Notes: generated from the letters alone by a model not told the origin. A stretch of DNA of 64,000 bases from Paenibacillus sp. FSL H3-0469 (GCF_038051945.1 NZ_CP150302.1:2604001-2668000); one strand, 5' to 3'; positions 1 through 12,886 are shown, numbered from the stretch's first letter. Made by a program: numbers and translations.

Positions 1-2
1 CG

Positions 3-3000
3 CTTACTCCAGAAGAAGATACCGAATATGGTGTAGGCTATGCGGGAACTTACCACGGTACGCATGTAGCTGGCACCATCATTGGTCAGTATGCAGCTAA
101 AGGCGATGTTGCGCAAAAAGGCGTAGCTCCGGGAGCGGAACTGTACGTCTACAAAGTGTTAGGCCGCAATATTGATAAACCCAACACTTCCTCCGGGTCT
201 TCCGCTCAAGTCATTGACGGGATTGAACGTGCGGTGAAGCAGGGCATGGATGTCATCAACCTGTCGCTCGGCTCCGATTCCGAGAAGGATGTCAATTCTC
301 CGGATTCCATCGCGATTAATAATGCTGTACTCTCTGGAGTGACTGCTGTCATTGCGAACGGGAATAACGGAGAAGCAGGTTATTTCTCTATGGGTTCCCC
401 GGCTGCCTCCCAATTGGCCATTTCAGTAGGTTCAGTAACCAGTCCTATTGATGCGTACTCCGGCGAATTCAAGGCAGAAATTGCAAACTCAGTAACTTCT
501 GTTACTTATGATACCTACTTTCCGTTCCATATGATGGCGTATGAGCTGGCAAATGATGATTTCGCCACTATCATTGGTACTAAGCCAGTACGCGTTGTGT
601 ATGCTGATCTTGGAGCGAAAGAAGATTACCCTGCCGAAGATATCAGCGGTTCCATCGTGTTGGTATCACGTGGTGAACTGGGCTTTGTAGACAAAATTGC
701 GAATGCTAAAGAGCGTAAAGCTAGAGCAATCGTAATTTTCAACGGAAATGCTCACAAAGTGGATGGTAAGAGCGAAGCTATTCTAGACGAAGACTACGAA
801 GATCGTAGTGACTTCATTGGTGTGAACCTAGGTAATAGTTACCAAAGTATACCTACGTTTGACATCGAAGGCTCCAAAGGACGCCAATTAGCCAGAGCGA
901 TTCTGAAAAATGGCGATAATCCAACCTACTTCACTTTTGGGCCAGAATATCACCATGAAATGACAACAGGTGATACAATGAGTACTTTCTCTTCATTAGG
1001 ACCAAACTTTGACGGTAATCTAAGCATCAAGCCGGACATTGTTGCTCCTGGTGACGGAGTGCTGTCTACGTGGCCAGCTTATGGCAAAGGCCATCCGGAA
1101 ACAGATTATTCCAAAGCATACAATCGTATTAGTGGTACAAGCATGGCAACACCACATGTGGCAGGCTTAGCGCTGCTAATCAAACAGAAACATAAGGACT
1201 ATACGCCATTTGACATTCGTGCCGCTCTGGCGAACACGGCAGACCCTGTTTTCTACCAGGGTGATCCTGAAGACTTCTATCTTCAAGGTCCTGGACGCGC
1301 TAATGTAGAAAATGCCATCAACACACCGGCACTGCTGCAGGCGATTGAGCCCATCTCCATTCTGGACAAGAACTTTGTCCCTCAGAATGTGATCAACTAC
1401 AATCCGTCCACAAGCTTTGGCACATTGCTGCCAGGTTCTGAAGATACGAAAGTCCTGCAGTTGAAGAATATGAGTGATAGCACGCTCACCTATTCAGCTT
1501 CCGTGGAATGGAATTATGGTGATCCTAAAGTATCTGCGGCTCTCGACAAATCATCGGTAACTGCAGCCGCGAAAGGTGCCTCCACGTTCAACCTGAAGGT
1601 TACCGTTGCTGCTGATACCGAGCCACAAATGCTGCAAGGTAATATCGTATTGAAAGCAGACGGCCAGCCAACACTTCACTTGCCATTTGCAATCAATGTA
1701 GATAAGACTACCGAACAGCCTAGCTGGGGTACAGGCATTCAGGAAGCTGCACTGAGCCAGCCGATTGTCTACACCAATTCAAGTGCTATTCTGAACTATA
1801 AGCTGAAAGCAAAAGATATTAACTACTATGAAGTGAATCTGATTGGCTTGGATGATATCAAGAAAGGCTCCTTCCAGGTATCCACTACAGGATCACCAGA
1901 TGAATTCTTTGAGCCTGGAAACTATAGCACAGTGATATCATCCACCTATCACCCATATGACCACAATGGTGATCCAATCTTGGATGCTTACGGCAACCCT
2001 GCGGTGGCAGGTCTTACAGACGGGGTGTACAAGCTTGAAATTCTTGGAATCACTGCTGAGGACAATACAAAGACACCGATCAAGATTGACTACAACAATG
2101 ATGAATACTACAGCACCTACACCTCATTCCGCTTTATCACTGTCTCCGACAGTGGAAACAGTGGCGGTGGCGGTGGCGGTGGCGGTGGAGGTACAGTAGT
2201 AACGCCGACTCCTGTAGTGGTTCCAGCTCCTGTAAAGTCCCTTGTTGAAGAAGGCGTTCAACAGGTAACGGTAACACCTCTAACTGCATCGAAAGATGGT
2301 GTAACAACAGTTACCGTCAGTGACAGCGATCTAAAAGCCGCTCTTGCTAAAGCTTCTACTGTCAAGACAGCCGTTGTTATCTCTCTTATCAGCATCTCAG
2401 ATAAGTCTGCTGAACTGAGCCTGACTGCTGATCAGGTGAAGTCGCTGGCCGCCATTCAAGCAGGCAGCACCATTATCGTGAATGTTGGCGGATCTGCTGT
2501 AGCCTTACCGGTATCCTTGCTTGCAGCTTCCCCTGCGGACCAGAGCTTCAAGCTTGTGATCAAGCAAGAGCAGGATGCAGCCAGCAAGCTGATTGCAGGT
2601 ACTCCGGGTGCCAAGGTCATCGGAACTCCGGTATCCTATGAAGCTTCATGGACTACAGCTACAGGCAGCACTTACTTGAACGTTCCAACCAACGTTTTCA
2701 TCAAGCGCACCTTTACTGTACCTGGGAAGATTGAATCGAAGACTGCTGGTGTACTGTTTGAAAAAGATGGACTGGTGACCCCGGTTGCTTCTGTCTTCAC
2801 ACCACAGGCAGATGATACAACCCTTGTGACCGTAAGCCGTCCAGGCTTCTCCGTGTATGCAGCAGTCAGCAAACCGGCAGCAGCCTTCACAGACATCGCT
2901 AATTCTAAATCAGCTGTTGCCATCCAGACCTTGGCCGACAAGCTGATTATCCAGGGAACCTCAGCAACAACCTTCGCGCCGCAGAGCAATCTGACCCGCG

Positions 3001-3437
3001 CTGAGTTCACCGCATTGTTGACCCGAGCACTGGGTCTGCGTACGGATGCTTCTGGTGCCTTCTCGGATGTGAAAGCAACCGACTGGTATGCCAAGGATGT
3101 AGCTGCAGCTTCCAAGGCCGGCCTGATTCTAGGTATCGGCAATGGCAAGTTTGCTCCAACCCAGAAGGTAACCCGTCAGGAGCTGGCCGTCATTCTGGAC
3201 AGAGCAGTGAAACTGACAGGCACTGAACTAAAGGCTGTTGCTAATCCTTCGTTCACAACCTACTCCGACAGCGCTAAGGTAGCCCCTTACGCCAAGGACA
3301 GTCTGCAAGCCCTGACCAAAGCCGGCATCTTCGCCAGCGAGTCGGGAATTGCCTTTAATCCAACCGCTCCGGCCACCCGTGAGACAGCAGCCACTGCACT
3401 CTATGAATTGCTGAGCAAGAGCGGATTGATTCAGTAG
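3..3437 (+). CDS. S8 (subtilisin/Vpr-like) cell-wall serine protease with three SLH repeats, 5'-partial
   Basis: Secreted serine endopeptidase; the frame is open at the window edge, so the signal peptide, propeptide and catalytic Asp lie upstream. The catalytic His is in HGTHVAGTI (codon at 54-56) and the catalytic Ser in SGTSMATPHVAG (1140-1142); the oxyanion Asn is in the ANGNNG stretch near 350-370. A PA-type insertion sits in the catalytic domain at about 640-760, as in Vpr and lactocepin-like proteases. Beta-sandwich regions follow from about 1370. A run of ten glycines (2163-2192), built largely of a 6-bp tandem repeat, forms a flexible linker. Three SLH repeats (about 2890-3430, starting FTDI, FSDV, YSDS) should bind secondary cell-wall polymer and hold the enzyme on the surface. 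A strong terminator follows at once. The exact substrate is unknown. Confidence 0.93.
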   Translation, partial: LTPEEDTEYGVGYAGTYHGTHVAGTIIGQYAAKGDVAQKGVAPGAELYVYKVLGRNIDKPNTSSGSSAQVIDGIERAVKQGMDVINLSLGSDSEKDVNSPDSIAINNAVLSGVTAVIANGNNGEAGYFSMGSPAASQLAISVGSVTSPIDAYSGEFKAEIANSVTSVTYDTYFPFHMMAYELANDDFATIIGTKPVRVVYADLGAKEDYPAEDISGSIVLVSRGELGFVDKIANAKERKARAIVIFNGNAHKVDGKSEAILDEDYEDRSDFIGVNLGNSYQSIPTFDIEGSKGRQLARAILKNGDNPTYFTFGPEYHHEMTTGDTMSTFSSLGPNFDGNLSIKPDIVAPGDGVLSTWPAYGKGHPETDYSKAYNRISGTSMATPHVAGLALLIKQKHKDYTPFDIRAALANTADPVFYQGDPEDFYLQGPGRANVENAINTPALLQAIEPISILDKNFVPQNVINYNPSTSFGTLLPGSEDTKVLQLKNMSDSTLTYSASVEWNYGDPKVSAALDKSSVTAAAKGASTFNLKVTVAADTEPQMLQGNIVLKADGQPTLHLPFAINVDKTTEQPSWGTGIQEAALSQPIVYTNSSAILNYKLKAKDINYYEVNLIGLDDIKKGSFQVSTTGSPDEFFEPGNYSTVISSTYHPYDHNGDPILDAYGNPAVAGLTDGVYKLEILGITAEDNTKTPIKIDYNNDEYYSTYTSFRFITVSDSGNSGGGGGGGGGGTVVTPTPVVVPAPVKSLVEEGVQQVTVTPLTASKDGVTTVTVSDSDLKAALAKASTVKTAVVISLISISDKSAELSLTADQVKSLAAIQAGSTIIVNVGGSAVALPVSLLAASPADQSFKLVIKQEQDAASKLIAGTPGAKVIGTPVSYEASWTTATGSTYLNVPTNVFIKRTFTVPGKIESKTAGVLFEKDGLVTPVASVFTPQADDTTLVTVSRPGFSVYAAVSKPAAAFTDIANSKSAVAIQTLADKLIIQGTSATTFAPQSNLTRAEFTALLTRALGLRTDASGAFSDVKATDWYAKDVAAASKAGLILGIGNGKFAPTQKVTRQELAVILDRAVKLTGTELKAVANPSFTTYSDSAKVAPYAKDSLQALTKAGIFASESGIAFNPTAPATRETAATALYELLSKSGLIQ

Positions 3438-3454
3438 TAGAATTAGCTTAAGAA

Positions 3455-3500
3455 GCTGTCCCAGTAGTCATTTACATGACTACTCGGGTCAGCCCTTTTT
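3455..3500 (+). terminator. Rho-independent terminator of the S8 protease gene
   Basis: A long stem with an 8-bp perfect core (AGTAGTCA/TGACTACT), extended by GCTG/CAGC and CCC/GGG pairs, followed by a T run. It lies 17 bp after the stop codon. Confidence 0.85.
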
Positions 3501-3560
3501 ATTAGGCAAGAGCTGTCTGAGCATTTCAACAGAAGCTACTGCCAGAATGTACTTCCTCCT

Positions 3561-3748
3561 CTAATTGCATTTACTACATTAGATTCCCATTTAATTCGCC
3601 CTAAAAGATGTTCTGTTGTATTTCATACATTTGAATCTTAGATTTTTGCTTGAAAATACCCATTTAGAGAATTTCTACTGTACGATGTGCAACAGAATCT
3701 CTTTTTGGTGAATTTTATAAGCATTCTGTTGTAGCAAATACAACAGAC
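3561..3748. repeat. Four-dyad symmetric intergenic element, copy 1
   Basis: Four imperfect 13-bp dyads of the form TGYAY-NNN-RTRCA are centred at 3572, 3623, 3685 and 3736, so spacings are 51, 62 and 51 bp. The first two read on the minus strand and the last two on the plus strand, making the whole element an inverted repeat about 3654. It fills the gap between the convergent protease and dnaJ genes. Other copies are at 40382-40569 and 48592-48779, with a half copy at 36138-36213. I do not recognise the family. The gap from 3438 to 3847 otherwise holds only two terminators. Confidence 0.75.
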
Positions 3749-3763
3749 CCACATATGCAATGC

Positions 3764-3810
3764 AAAAAACAGCGCCCCTCCTCCACGAATGGAGATAGGG
3801 CGCTGTTTCG
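3764..3810 (-). terminator. Terminator of the hrcA-grpE-dnaK-dnaJ operon
   Basis: Inverted repeat AAACAGCGCCC/GGGCGCTGTTT followed on the minus strand by a T run, about 40 bp after the dnaJ stop. Confidence 0.85.
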
Positions 3811-3847
3811 CAATTTTTCCCACTATTATTTCATATTACCTAAAAGT

Positions 3848-4975
3848 TCAGTCTCCCCGAAACGCCTTCTTCACACGGTCGAAGAACGACTGCTCCTGCT
3901 CATGTGTGTTCTCTCCGTTATGGGAGGCGAACTGGCGAAGCAGGTCCTTCTGCTCTTCGCTGAGCTTGCTAGGTGTGACTACGATAACACGGACATGCTG
4001 GTCACCGACGCCATTGCCGCGAAGATGCGGAACTCCTTTGCCTTTGAGGCGGAAGAAGGTACCAGTCTGGGTGCCTGCCGGGATCTTGAGCTTCACCTTC
4101 TCGGTCAGCGTTGGGATCTCAATCTCATCACCCAGAGCCGCCTGAGCGAACGTCAAGGGAACCTCGCACATAATATCGTTGTTCTCGCGCTCGAAGAAAT
4201 CATGATTCTTCACGCGAATCACAATGTACAGGTCTCCGGCCGGGCCGCCGCGTGTGCCGCCTTCGCCTTCACCAGTCATGCGCAGCTGCGCGCCGTCATC
4301 GACACCGGCAGGGATACGCACATGGATCTTGCGCTGTCTCTTCACTTTGCCTTGACCTGCACAGGTGGTGCATTTCTCTTTGATGATCTTGCCTGTGCCG
4401 CTGCAATGGGAGCAGGGACGGCGGTTACGCATCTGTCCAAGCGGTGTATTCTGTACGAATTCCTGCTGCCCGCTGCCATGGCAGACGGAACAGGTCTCCG
4501 GCTTCGTACCCGGCTTGGCTCCGGAGCCAAAGCAGGTATCGCAGGTCTCCGTGCGCGGAATGGTAATATCGGTCTCTTTGCCGAACACCGCTTCCTTGAA
4601 CTCAATGGTCATTGTATACTGCAAGTCGCCGCCGCGCTGTGGTGCATTCGGATCACGCCGTCCACCGCCGCCGCCGAAGAACATATCGAAGATATCACCA
4701 AGACCGCCGAAATCTCCGCCACCGCCGCCAAAGCCGCCGCCCATTCCCTGATTAGGGTCAATATGCCCGTATTGGTCATACCGCGCACGCTGTTGCCCGT
4801 CGCTCAGAACGTCATAGGCTTCCTTAACCTCTTTGAACTTGGCCTCAGCATCACTGGCCTTATTCACATCGGGATGGTACTGGCGCGCCAGCTTGCGGTA
4901 GGCCTTCTTCACTTCGTCTTCTGAAGCATCTCTCCCGAGGCCCAGAACCTCATAATAATCACGTTTATCTGCCAC
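3848..4975 (-). CDS. dnaJ: Chaperone protein DnaJ
   Basis: Hsp40 co-chaperone that delivers unfolded clients to DnaK and stimulates its ATPase. The J domain covers residues 1-70 with HPD at 34-36. A Gly/Phe-rich linker follows (about 75-115), then four zinc-binding CxxCxGxG repeats ([32 protein letters not shown]) and the C-terminal client-binding domains. Length 375 aa is normal. I place the start at a GTG (4973-4975) that reads V-A-D-K-R-D-Y-Y and has GGAGGT 7 nt upstream; an in-frame GTG three codons earlier overlaps that ribosome site and is less likely. Last gene of the heat-shock operon, followed by a terminator. Confidence 0.97.
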   Translation of the reverse strand: MADKRDYYEVLGLGRDASEDEVKKAYRKLARQYHPDVNKASDAEAKFKEVKEAYDVLSDGQQRARYDQYGHIDPNQGMGGGFGGGGGDFGGLGDIFDMFFGGGGGRRDPNAPQRGGDLQYTMTIEFKEAVFGKETDITIPRTETCDTCFGSGAKPGTKPETCSVCHGSGQQEFVQNTPLGQMRNRRPCSHCSGTGKIIKEKCTTCAGQGKVKRQRKIHVRIPAGVDDGAQLRMTGEGEGGTRGGPAGDLYIVIRVKNHDFFERENNDIMCEVPLTFAQAALGDEIEIPTLTEKVKLKIPAGTQTGTFFRLKGKGVPHLRGNGVGDQHVRVIVVTPSKLSEEQKDLLRQFASHNGENTHEQEQSFFDRVKKAFRGD

Positions 4976-5093
4976 TGCTTTCACCTCCGTACATCGTCAA
5001 TTTCCCCTGTATACATGGTAAAAGGAAAGCCAAAACACGGGATGCCCCGGTATTGACCTTCCCTCTCACCACATTAGAATTTATCGTCTAAGG

Positions 5094-7611
<2,518 letters not shown>

Positions 7612-7660
7612 GTTGTCTTCACCTCCTTAATATCATTCACGATGGACTAGTATACTCTGT

Positions 7661-8692
7661 TCACTTATACCAGTGTGCCAGCATCGCTGTCAAATCCCGG
7701 GACAAAATCCCCAGAATACCCATTACACGTGCGTACTCCATACGGGTCGGACCCAGGATACCAATGCTCCCCAGCGGCTTGCCGTCCAGCGAATAGGTGG
7801 CGGTAATCAGACTGCAGTTGGCAAAAGCCTCATGCTTATTCTCTGTACCGATGCGCACCTGCATTCCTGCTTCGCTGCTGGCCGGGGTGAGCATCTTGAG
7901 CAGCGTAGGCGTCTCCTCCAGCAGATCGAGAATCGTCTTGACCTTGTCGACGTCCTTGAACTCCGGCTGGGTCAGCATATTCGTAGCTCCGCTTAAGTAA
8001 ATCCGCTGATCCTGGTCGCTCTCAAGCGCCTTATCCAGCACCTGCATTAATTCTTCATAATGGGAGATGTGGCGCTGCATTTCTTCGCCCAGCTCGGAAT
8101 AGAGCTGACTCTTCAGCTTGTAGAGCGGTACATTGACCAGCTTGCTGTTCAGCAGATTCACGACCTTCTCCATCTCGGACACAGATATCTCCGGAGGAAG
8201 ACTCACGGTTCGGTTCTCTACCTGCCCGGTGCTGGTAACAATAATCGCTACAGCGGTCTTGTCATCGAGCGGGAGCAGCTGGAAATGGCGCAATGAAGTA
8301 TGAAAAACCTCCGGTCCCAGCAGGATGGAAGTATAATTCGTCATATTAGACAGGATCATTGCCGCATGTTGGATTACCTGCTCTGTAGCATTCAGCTTCT
8401 CAGCGAAAAAAGCGCGGATCGTGCCCAGTTCGGCCGTTTCGGCGGAATTCCACGGTACCAGATGATCCACATAGTAGCGGTAGCCCTTATGGGACGGGAT
8501 TCTCCCTGCCGACGTATGAGGTTGCTCCAGATAACCCAGATCCTCCAGATCGGCCATTTCGTTGCGGATCGTGGCTGGACTGTAGCCCACGTCCCCGCGT
8601 TTCGAGATACTGCGCGAGCCCACCGGCTCAGCGGAAGAAATATAGTCATCGACAATAGCATTCAGTATCATTCTCTGGCGTTCAGTTAACAT
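7661..8692 (-). CDS. hrcA: Heat-inducible transcription repressor HrcA
   Basis: Repressor that binds CIRCE operators and controls class I heat-shock genes; its folding is normally monitored by GroE. The N-terminal winged helix (MLTERQRMILNAIVDDYI through SPATIRNEMADLEDLGYL) is followed by the HrcA dimerisation domain; 343 aa. The start chosen is the ATG at 8690-8692 behind AGGAGGG; a longer in-frame version would begin inside the CIRCE operator and is rejected. First gene of hrcA-grpE-dnaK-dnaJ, so it represses itself through the operator just upstream. Confidence 0.97.
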   Translation of the reverse strand: MLTERQRMILNAIVDDYISSAEPVGSRSISKRGDVGYSPATIRNEMADLEDLGYLEQPHTSAGRIPSHKGYRYYVDHLVPWNSAETAELGTIRAFFAEKLNATEQVIQHAAMILSNMTNYTSILLGPEVFHTSLRHFQLLPLDDKTAVAIIVTSTGQVENRTVSLPPEISVSEMEKVVNLLNSKLVNVPLYKLKSQLYSELGEEMQRHISHYEELMQVLDKALESDQDQRIYLSGATNMLTQPEFKDVDKVKTILDLLEETPTLLKMLTPASSEAGMQVRIGTENKHEAFANCSLITATYSLDGKPLGSIGILGPTRMEYARVMGILGILSRDLTAMLAHWYK

Positions 8693-8727
8693 GTCATTCC
8701 CTCCTATCCGGCTGTGGCTCCGATTCG

Positions 8728-8754
8728 TTAGCACTCTAGTGAGATGAGTGCTAA
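8728..8754. promoter_or_regulatory. CIRCE operator (HrcA binding site)
   Basis: Perfect TTAGCACTC-N9-GAGTGCTAA inverted repeat between the hrcA promoter and start codon. It matches the CIRCE consensus and predicts HrcA repression of the whole dnaK operon. Confidence 0.97.
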
Positions 8755-8765
8755 CCACTAATACA

Positions 8766-8795
8766 AAAATACCAAACTGACCTCGGCATTGTCAA
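8766..8795 (-). promoter_or_regulatory. Sigma-A promoter of the hrcA operon
   Basis: On the minus strand, TTGACA, an 18-bp spacer and TATTTT lie just upstream of CIRCE, so the operator overlaps the start of transcription. Confidence 0.7.
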
Positions 8796-8895
8796 GTGAG
8801 TTCAGCAACTTGATTGCGCCTATTTTAGTTAAAGCAATATAACATCCATACATCCATCAGGCATCATTGTTGTACGTTGTGCTTGTATCTGCAAA

Positions 8896-8943
8896 AAACC
8901 ACTGTTACCCAGAAAGCCCAGCTTCCAGGGGGAACAGTGGTTT
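8896..8943 (-). terminator. Terminator after the GNAT acetyltransferase gene
   Basis: Perfect 11-bp arms AAACCACTGTT/AACAGTGGTTT followed by a T run on the minus strand. It separates the hemW/acetyltransferase genes from the hrcA promoter. Confidence 0.85.
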
Positions 8944-8981
8944 CTTATTATATAGTTTACCGGGGCTATTGTCCCGCCGGA

Positions 8982-9491
8982 TTAGTCCAGTCTCTTCAGC
9001 ACGGCGATCTCATCGCAGGCATGCTGCTTCTTGCAGTTCACGCAATCGGTCCAGACCTTCTCAGGGAAAATCTCCTTCTGCACCACATCGAAGCCGTTCT
9101 TAAGGAAGAAGTCCACAGCATAGGTCAGGGCCATAATCTTCGGGATTCGCTGGCGTCTGGCTTCTTCCACCAGCTTCTCCAGGATCATTGTGCCTACGCC
9201 TTTTCCCTTGCCTGCGTCATTCAGGCCAATCGACCGGACCTCAACAAGGTCGTTTCCGAGCCGGAATAAGGAACCGCAACCGACAAATTCGCCTCCAATC
9301 TCAGCGATCACGAACTGGTCGATCTGGCGGGTCAGTGCTTGCCTTGAACGGGGCAGCATAATCCCCTGCCTGGCATACTCCTCTATCATCAGACACAGCG
9401 GCTCTACATCCTCCACCGTAGCATTTCTGCATATCACTTGCTGCTCTCCCGCTGGAGAAGCCTTTTGGAAATGATCCGTTTTGACAAGCAC
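8982..9491 (-). CDS. GNAT-family N-acetyltransferase (resembles short N-acetylglutamate synthases)
   Basis: Acetyl-CoA-dependent acetyltransferase of 169 aa. The GNAT core covers about 20-150, with the beta4 segment EVRSIGLNDAGKGKGVGTMILEKL holding the acetyl-CoA pyrophosphate loop (K-G-K-G-V-G). The tail KVWTDCVNCKKQHACDE carries three cysteines and resembles short, kinase-less N-acetylglutamate synthases and related ArgA GNAT domains; this assignment rests on recall, not alignment. Starts at GTG with AAGGGGTGAG upstream. It lies between hemW and hrcA, a position with no acetyltransferase in B. subtilis. Substrate is uncertain; a link to arginine synthesis is inference. Confidence 0.8.
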   Translation of the reverse strand: MLVKTDHFQKASPAGEQQVICRNATVEDVEPLCLMIEEYARQGIMLPRSRQALTRQIDQFVIAEIGGEFVGCGSLFRLGNDLVEVRSIGLNDAGKGKGVGTMILEKLVEEARRQRIPKIMALTYAVDFFLKNGFDVVQKEIFPEKVWTDCVNCKKQHACDEIAVLKRLD

Positions 9492-9565
9492 CTTGACTCA
9501 CCCCTTGTTGTTAATATGAATAAATATACAACACGGTGAATTACAATTCAAGGGGTATTTCAAAA

Positions 9566-10750
9566 TTAAACCTCTGTCAAAGCACCGACAAATTCCCCGA
9601 AAACATCGTTGCCAAACAGGATTCCCTGCTTGCTCAGGCGATAGGTGTCCCCAGCCTGCTCCAGCAGCCCGGCCTTCAGCATTTTATGCAGCGGCGTTGC
9701 AAAAACAGCCTCCAGCGGTTTTCCGAATTGCGAGCGGAACGCCTGATCCGATATCCCTTCGCGCATCCGCAGGCCGACCATCATGAAATCCTCCATCGCC
9801 TCCTGCTCGGAGATCTGGTAGGCGTCCAGACGCGGCAGCCCGCTGAGCGAAGCCTCGTTATACGGGTTCACGCCCTTGATATTCATGTGCCGCTGCCGGC
9901 CCACATATCCGTGCGCTCCTGCGCCCAGACCGTAATAATCCTCGTTGCGCCAGTACGTTATATTGTGGCGGCTCTCCATTCCTGGCTTGGCAAAATTACT
10001 GATCTCATACTGCGTATACCCTGCGGCCTCCATAGTAGACATCAGCAGCAGATACATTGCCAGCTCATCCTCTTCATCCGGCAGCGGAAGCTTGTTCTTG
10101 TTGAACAGCGTGTGGAACAGCGTGTTCTCCTCCACCTTCAGGCTGTAGATGGAATAGTGCGGAAGATCCAGCGCCAGCGCCTTATCGATGCTCTCTCTGA
10201 GCATATCCACCGTCTGGTTCGGCAGTCCGAACATCAGATCCAGCGACAGGTTATTAAGGCCGACCGCACGGGCATTCTCCAGACTGCGGTATACATCATT
10301 CACATCATGAATCCGGCCGATTCCGCTCAGCAGCTCATTCTGGAATGCCTGCACCCCGAAGCTGACCCGGTTGACCCCGCCATCCTTCATGACTCTGAGC
10401 TTGTCGATATCGGTGGTGCCAGGGTTAGCCTCCATTGAGAATTCAATGTGCTCATCCCACTGCGGGAAATGCCTGCGGACGGATTCGAGGAAATAAGCCA
10501 TCTCATCAGGCTTGAGTACTGTAGGCGTACCCCCGCCGACAAAAATCGTCTTGATCACACCCGGAGGCGTGTGCTGCACCGTCAGCTCCATTTCGCGGTC
10601 AAGCGCATGGAGATAGTCCATCACCGGCTGGTCCTTCAGCACGTAAGAATTGAAATCACAATAGAAGCATTTATTGGTGCAGAACGGGATGTGAATATAT
10701 ACGGCCTCAGGGGGACGGCCATGGTGTGCAGTGCTCGTAGCTGTATTCAT
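9566..10750 (-). CDS. hemW: Radical SAM heme chaperone HemW
   Basis: HemN-like radical SAM protein that binds heme and is thought to deliver it to membrane targets; this type is not a coproporphyrinogen dehydrogenase. The [4Fe-4S] motif is CTNKCFYC, directly after VYIHIPF. The SAM-binding segment FVGGGTPTVL follows, and the C-terminal HemN domain has the conserved NITYWRNEDYYGLGAGAHGY stretch. About 394 aa from the ATG at 10748-10750, which has AAGGAGA 6 nt upstream; the longer open frame lacks a ribosome site. Position between lepA and hrcA matches the usual Bacillales order. Confidence 0.95.
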   Translation of the reverse strand: MNTATSTAHHGRPPEAVYIHIPFCTNKCFYCDFNSYVLKDQPVMDYLHALDREMELTVQHTPPGVIKTIFVGGGTPTVLKPDEMAYFLESVRRHFPQWDEHIEFSMEANPGTTDIDKLRVMKDGGVNRVSFGVQAFQNELLSGIGRIHDVNDVYRSLENARAVGLNNLSLDLMFGLPNQTVDMLRESIDKALALDLPHYSIYSLKVEENTLFHTLFNKNKLPLPDEEDELAMYLLLMSTMEAAGYTQYEISNFAKPGMESRHNITYWRNEDYYGLGAGAHGYVGRQRHMNIKGVNPYNEASLSGLPRLDAYQISEQEAMEDFMMVGLRMREGISDQAFRSQFGKPLEAVFATPLHKMLKAGLLEQAGDTYRLSKQGILFGNDVFGEFVGALTEV

Positions 10751-10815
10751 TAGCTGTCTCCTTTGTTCTATTAATATACAGGCCTGCCACAGTACCTGCT
10801 GCTGAAAAGCAAGAA

Positions 10816-10855
10816 GAAACGGCTGCACCGCCCTGCGTAGGACGGCACCCGTTTC
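10816..10855 (-). terminator. Terminator-like hairpin between lepA and hemW
   Basis: On the minus strand GAAACGG...CCGTTTC with an inner GC-rich pairing is followed by a T-rich tract. It would end lepA transcription, so hemW may have its own promoter. Confidence 0.6.
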
Positions 10856-10893
10856 TGCGATAAACCGAAAGCTCCAGGAGAGCTTATATGCTG

Positions 10894-12705
10894 CTACTCA
10901 ATCTGAAGCACGGCCATGAACGCTTCCTGCGGCACCTCAACGCTGCCGACCTGCTTCATGCGCTTCTTCCCTTCCTTCTGCTTCTCCAGCAGCTTCCGCT
11001 TACGCGAGATATCGCCGCCGTAGCATTTGGCTAATACGTTCTTGCGCATGGCCTTAACGGTCTCGCGCGCAACCACCTTCGTGCCGACGGACGCCTGAAT
11101 CGGCACCTCGAACATCTGGCGCGGGATAATGCCGCGCAGCTTCTCACAGATGACCCGGCCGCGGTTGTAGGCGCGGTCGCGGTGAACGATGAAGGACAAT
11201 GCATCGACCTGCTCATTGTTCAGCAGGATATCCATCTTCACGAGATTGGACTGGCGGTAACCGGAGATCTCGTAATCGTAGGATGCATAACCCTTCGTGC
11301 CGGATTTCAGCTGGTCGAAGAAGTCGTAGACGATCTCGGACAACGGAATCTCGTACGTAATGGTTACACGGTTGCTGTCCAGATACTCCATGTTGACGAA
11401 TTCACCGCGTTTGTTCTGGCACAGCTCCATAACGGTACCCACGAAGTCGTTAGGCACGATAATGGCTGCTTTGACATACGGCTCTTCGATGAAGTCAATC
11501 GTTCCGATCTCCGGATAATGCGACGGATTGTCGATCTGGATGGTCTCCCCGTTCGTCAGCTTAATGCGGTAAATAACGCTCGGCGCGGTAGTAATCAGCG
11601 GCAGATTGAACTCGCGTTCGATCCGCTCTTGAATAATCTCCATATGCAGCAGTCCCAGGAAGCCGCAACGGAAGCCAAAGCCCAGGGCGCTGGAGCTCTC
11701 CGGCTCGAAGCTCAAGGAAGCGTCATTCAGCTGCAGCTTCTCCAGCGCTTCACGGAGATCATTATAATCGGAAGTCTCAATCGGATAGAGACCGCAATAG
11801 ACCATCGGATTAATCCGGCGGTAGCCCGGAAGCGGCTCAGGCGTTGGATTCTTCGCATCCGTCACCGTATCCCCGACACGGGTGTCGCCTACATGCTTGA
11901 TCCCGGCTACAATGAAGCCGACATCACCGATGTTCAGCTCCGGCACAATGGTCATGCGCGGCATGAAGGCTCCGACCTCGATCACCTCAAAGGTTTTGTC
12001 GGTGGCCATCATTTTAATCTTGGAACCGGCACGGATACTGCCGTCCATTACACGGACATAGACGATAACGCCCTTGTACGGGTCATAATGGGAGTCGAAG
12101 ATCAGCGCCTTGAGCGGTTCTTCCGAGCTGCCTGTCGGCGCCGGAACCTGCTTCACGACCTGCTCCAGAATCTCCTTGATGCCGATGCCTGCCTTGGCGG
12201 AAGCCAGCACGGCTTCACTGGCATCCAGCCCGATGACATCTTCAATCTCCTGCTTCACGCGTTCGGCGTCAGCATTCGGAAGATCGATTTTGTTGAGTAC
12301 CGGAAGAATCTCCAGATTGTTGTCGAGCGCCAGATACACGTTAGCCAGCGTCTGGGCCTCAATTCCCTGCGCCGCATCCACGACCAGCAGTGCGCCTTCA
12401 CAGGCCGCCAGACTGCGGGATACCTCATAGGTGAAATCGACATGCCCCGGTGTGTCAATCAGATTCAGATAATAATCCTGTCCGTCATCGGCACGGTACG
12501 TCAGACGTACGGCCTGCAGCTTGATGGTGATGCCGCGCTCGCGCTCCAGGTCCATTTGATCCAGAACCTGCTCCTGCATTTCACGCGTAGTGAGCGCACC
12601 CGTATACTCCAGAATGCGGTCAGCCAGTGTCGATTTGCCATGGTCTATATGTGCAATAATCGAGAAATTGCGAATTTGTTGTTGTCGTTTCTGAACGTCA
12701 GTCAT
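10894..12705 (-). CDS. lepA: Elongation factor 4 (LepA GTPase)
   Basis: Ribosome-associated translational GTPase involved in back-translocation and initiation quality. GTPase motifs are [13 protein letters not shown] (G1), DTPGHVDF (G3) and NKIDLP (G4). Domains II, III and V resemble EF-G, and the LepA-specific C-terminal domain ends in [21 protein letters not shown]. 603 aa is the family length. It starts at ATG behind a purine-rich GGGGGTAAGGA. The order spoIIP, small membrane gene, lepA, hemW is as in Bacillus. Confidence 0.98.
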   Translation of the reverse strand: MTDVQKRQQQIRNFSIIAHIDHGKSTLADRILEYTGALTTREMQEQVLDQMDLERERGITIKLQAVRLTYRADDGQDYYLNLIDTPGHVDFTYEVSRSLAACEGALLVVDAAQGIEAQTLANVYLALDNNLEILPVLNKIDLPNADAERVKQEIEDVIGLDASEAVLASAKAGIGIKEILEQVVKQVPAPTGSSEEPLKALIFDSHYDPYKGVIVYVRVMDGSIRAGSKIKMMATDKTFEVIEVGAFMPRMTIVPELNIGDVGFIVAGIKHVGDTRVGDTVTDAKNPTPEPLPGYRRINPMVYCGLYPIETSDYNDLREALEKLQLNDASLSFEPESSSALGFGFRCGFLGLLHMEIIQERIEREFNLPLITTAPSVIYRIKLTNGETIQIDNPSHYPEIGTIDFIEEPYVKAAIIVPNDFVGTVMELCQNKRGEFVNMEYLDSNRVTITYEIPLSEIVYDFFDQLKSGTKGYASYDYEISGYRQSNLVKMDILLNNEQVDALSFIVHRDRAYNRGRVICEKLRGIIPRQMFEVPIQASVGTKVVARETVKAMRKNVLAKCYGGDISRKRKLLEKQKEGKKRMKQVGSVEVPQEAFMAVLQIE

Positions 12706-12843
12706 TCCTTACCCCCACAGACAGCCTAATGTTAATCCACTTATTATAACAGTACGGGCTCCGCCCATCAATCCCGCCGGCCGCCGGAAAAGAAAGAAAC
12801 CGCCCAGACCTTCTGCAATCGCAGGCTGACTCTGCAAAAAAAC

Positions 12844-12886
12844 ACACAAACGGGTGCGGGCTTCCATCATCCGCAGCCGTTTGTGT
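12844..12886 (-). terminator. Terminator after the 12930-13445 gene
   Basis: ACACAAACGG/CCGTTTGTGT arms followed by a 7-T run on the minus strand. Confidence 0.85.

Noticed and set aside
7661..8758. Longer hrcA starting at 8758
   Set aside because: The start would lie inside the CIRCE operator with no ribosome site; the ATG at 8692 has AGGAGGG and begins the conserved MLTERQ.
11182..12729. 515-codon open frame opposite lepA
   Set aside because: Antisense shadow of a highly conserved gene with no supporting signals.
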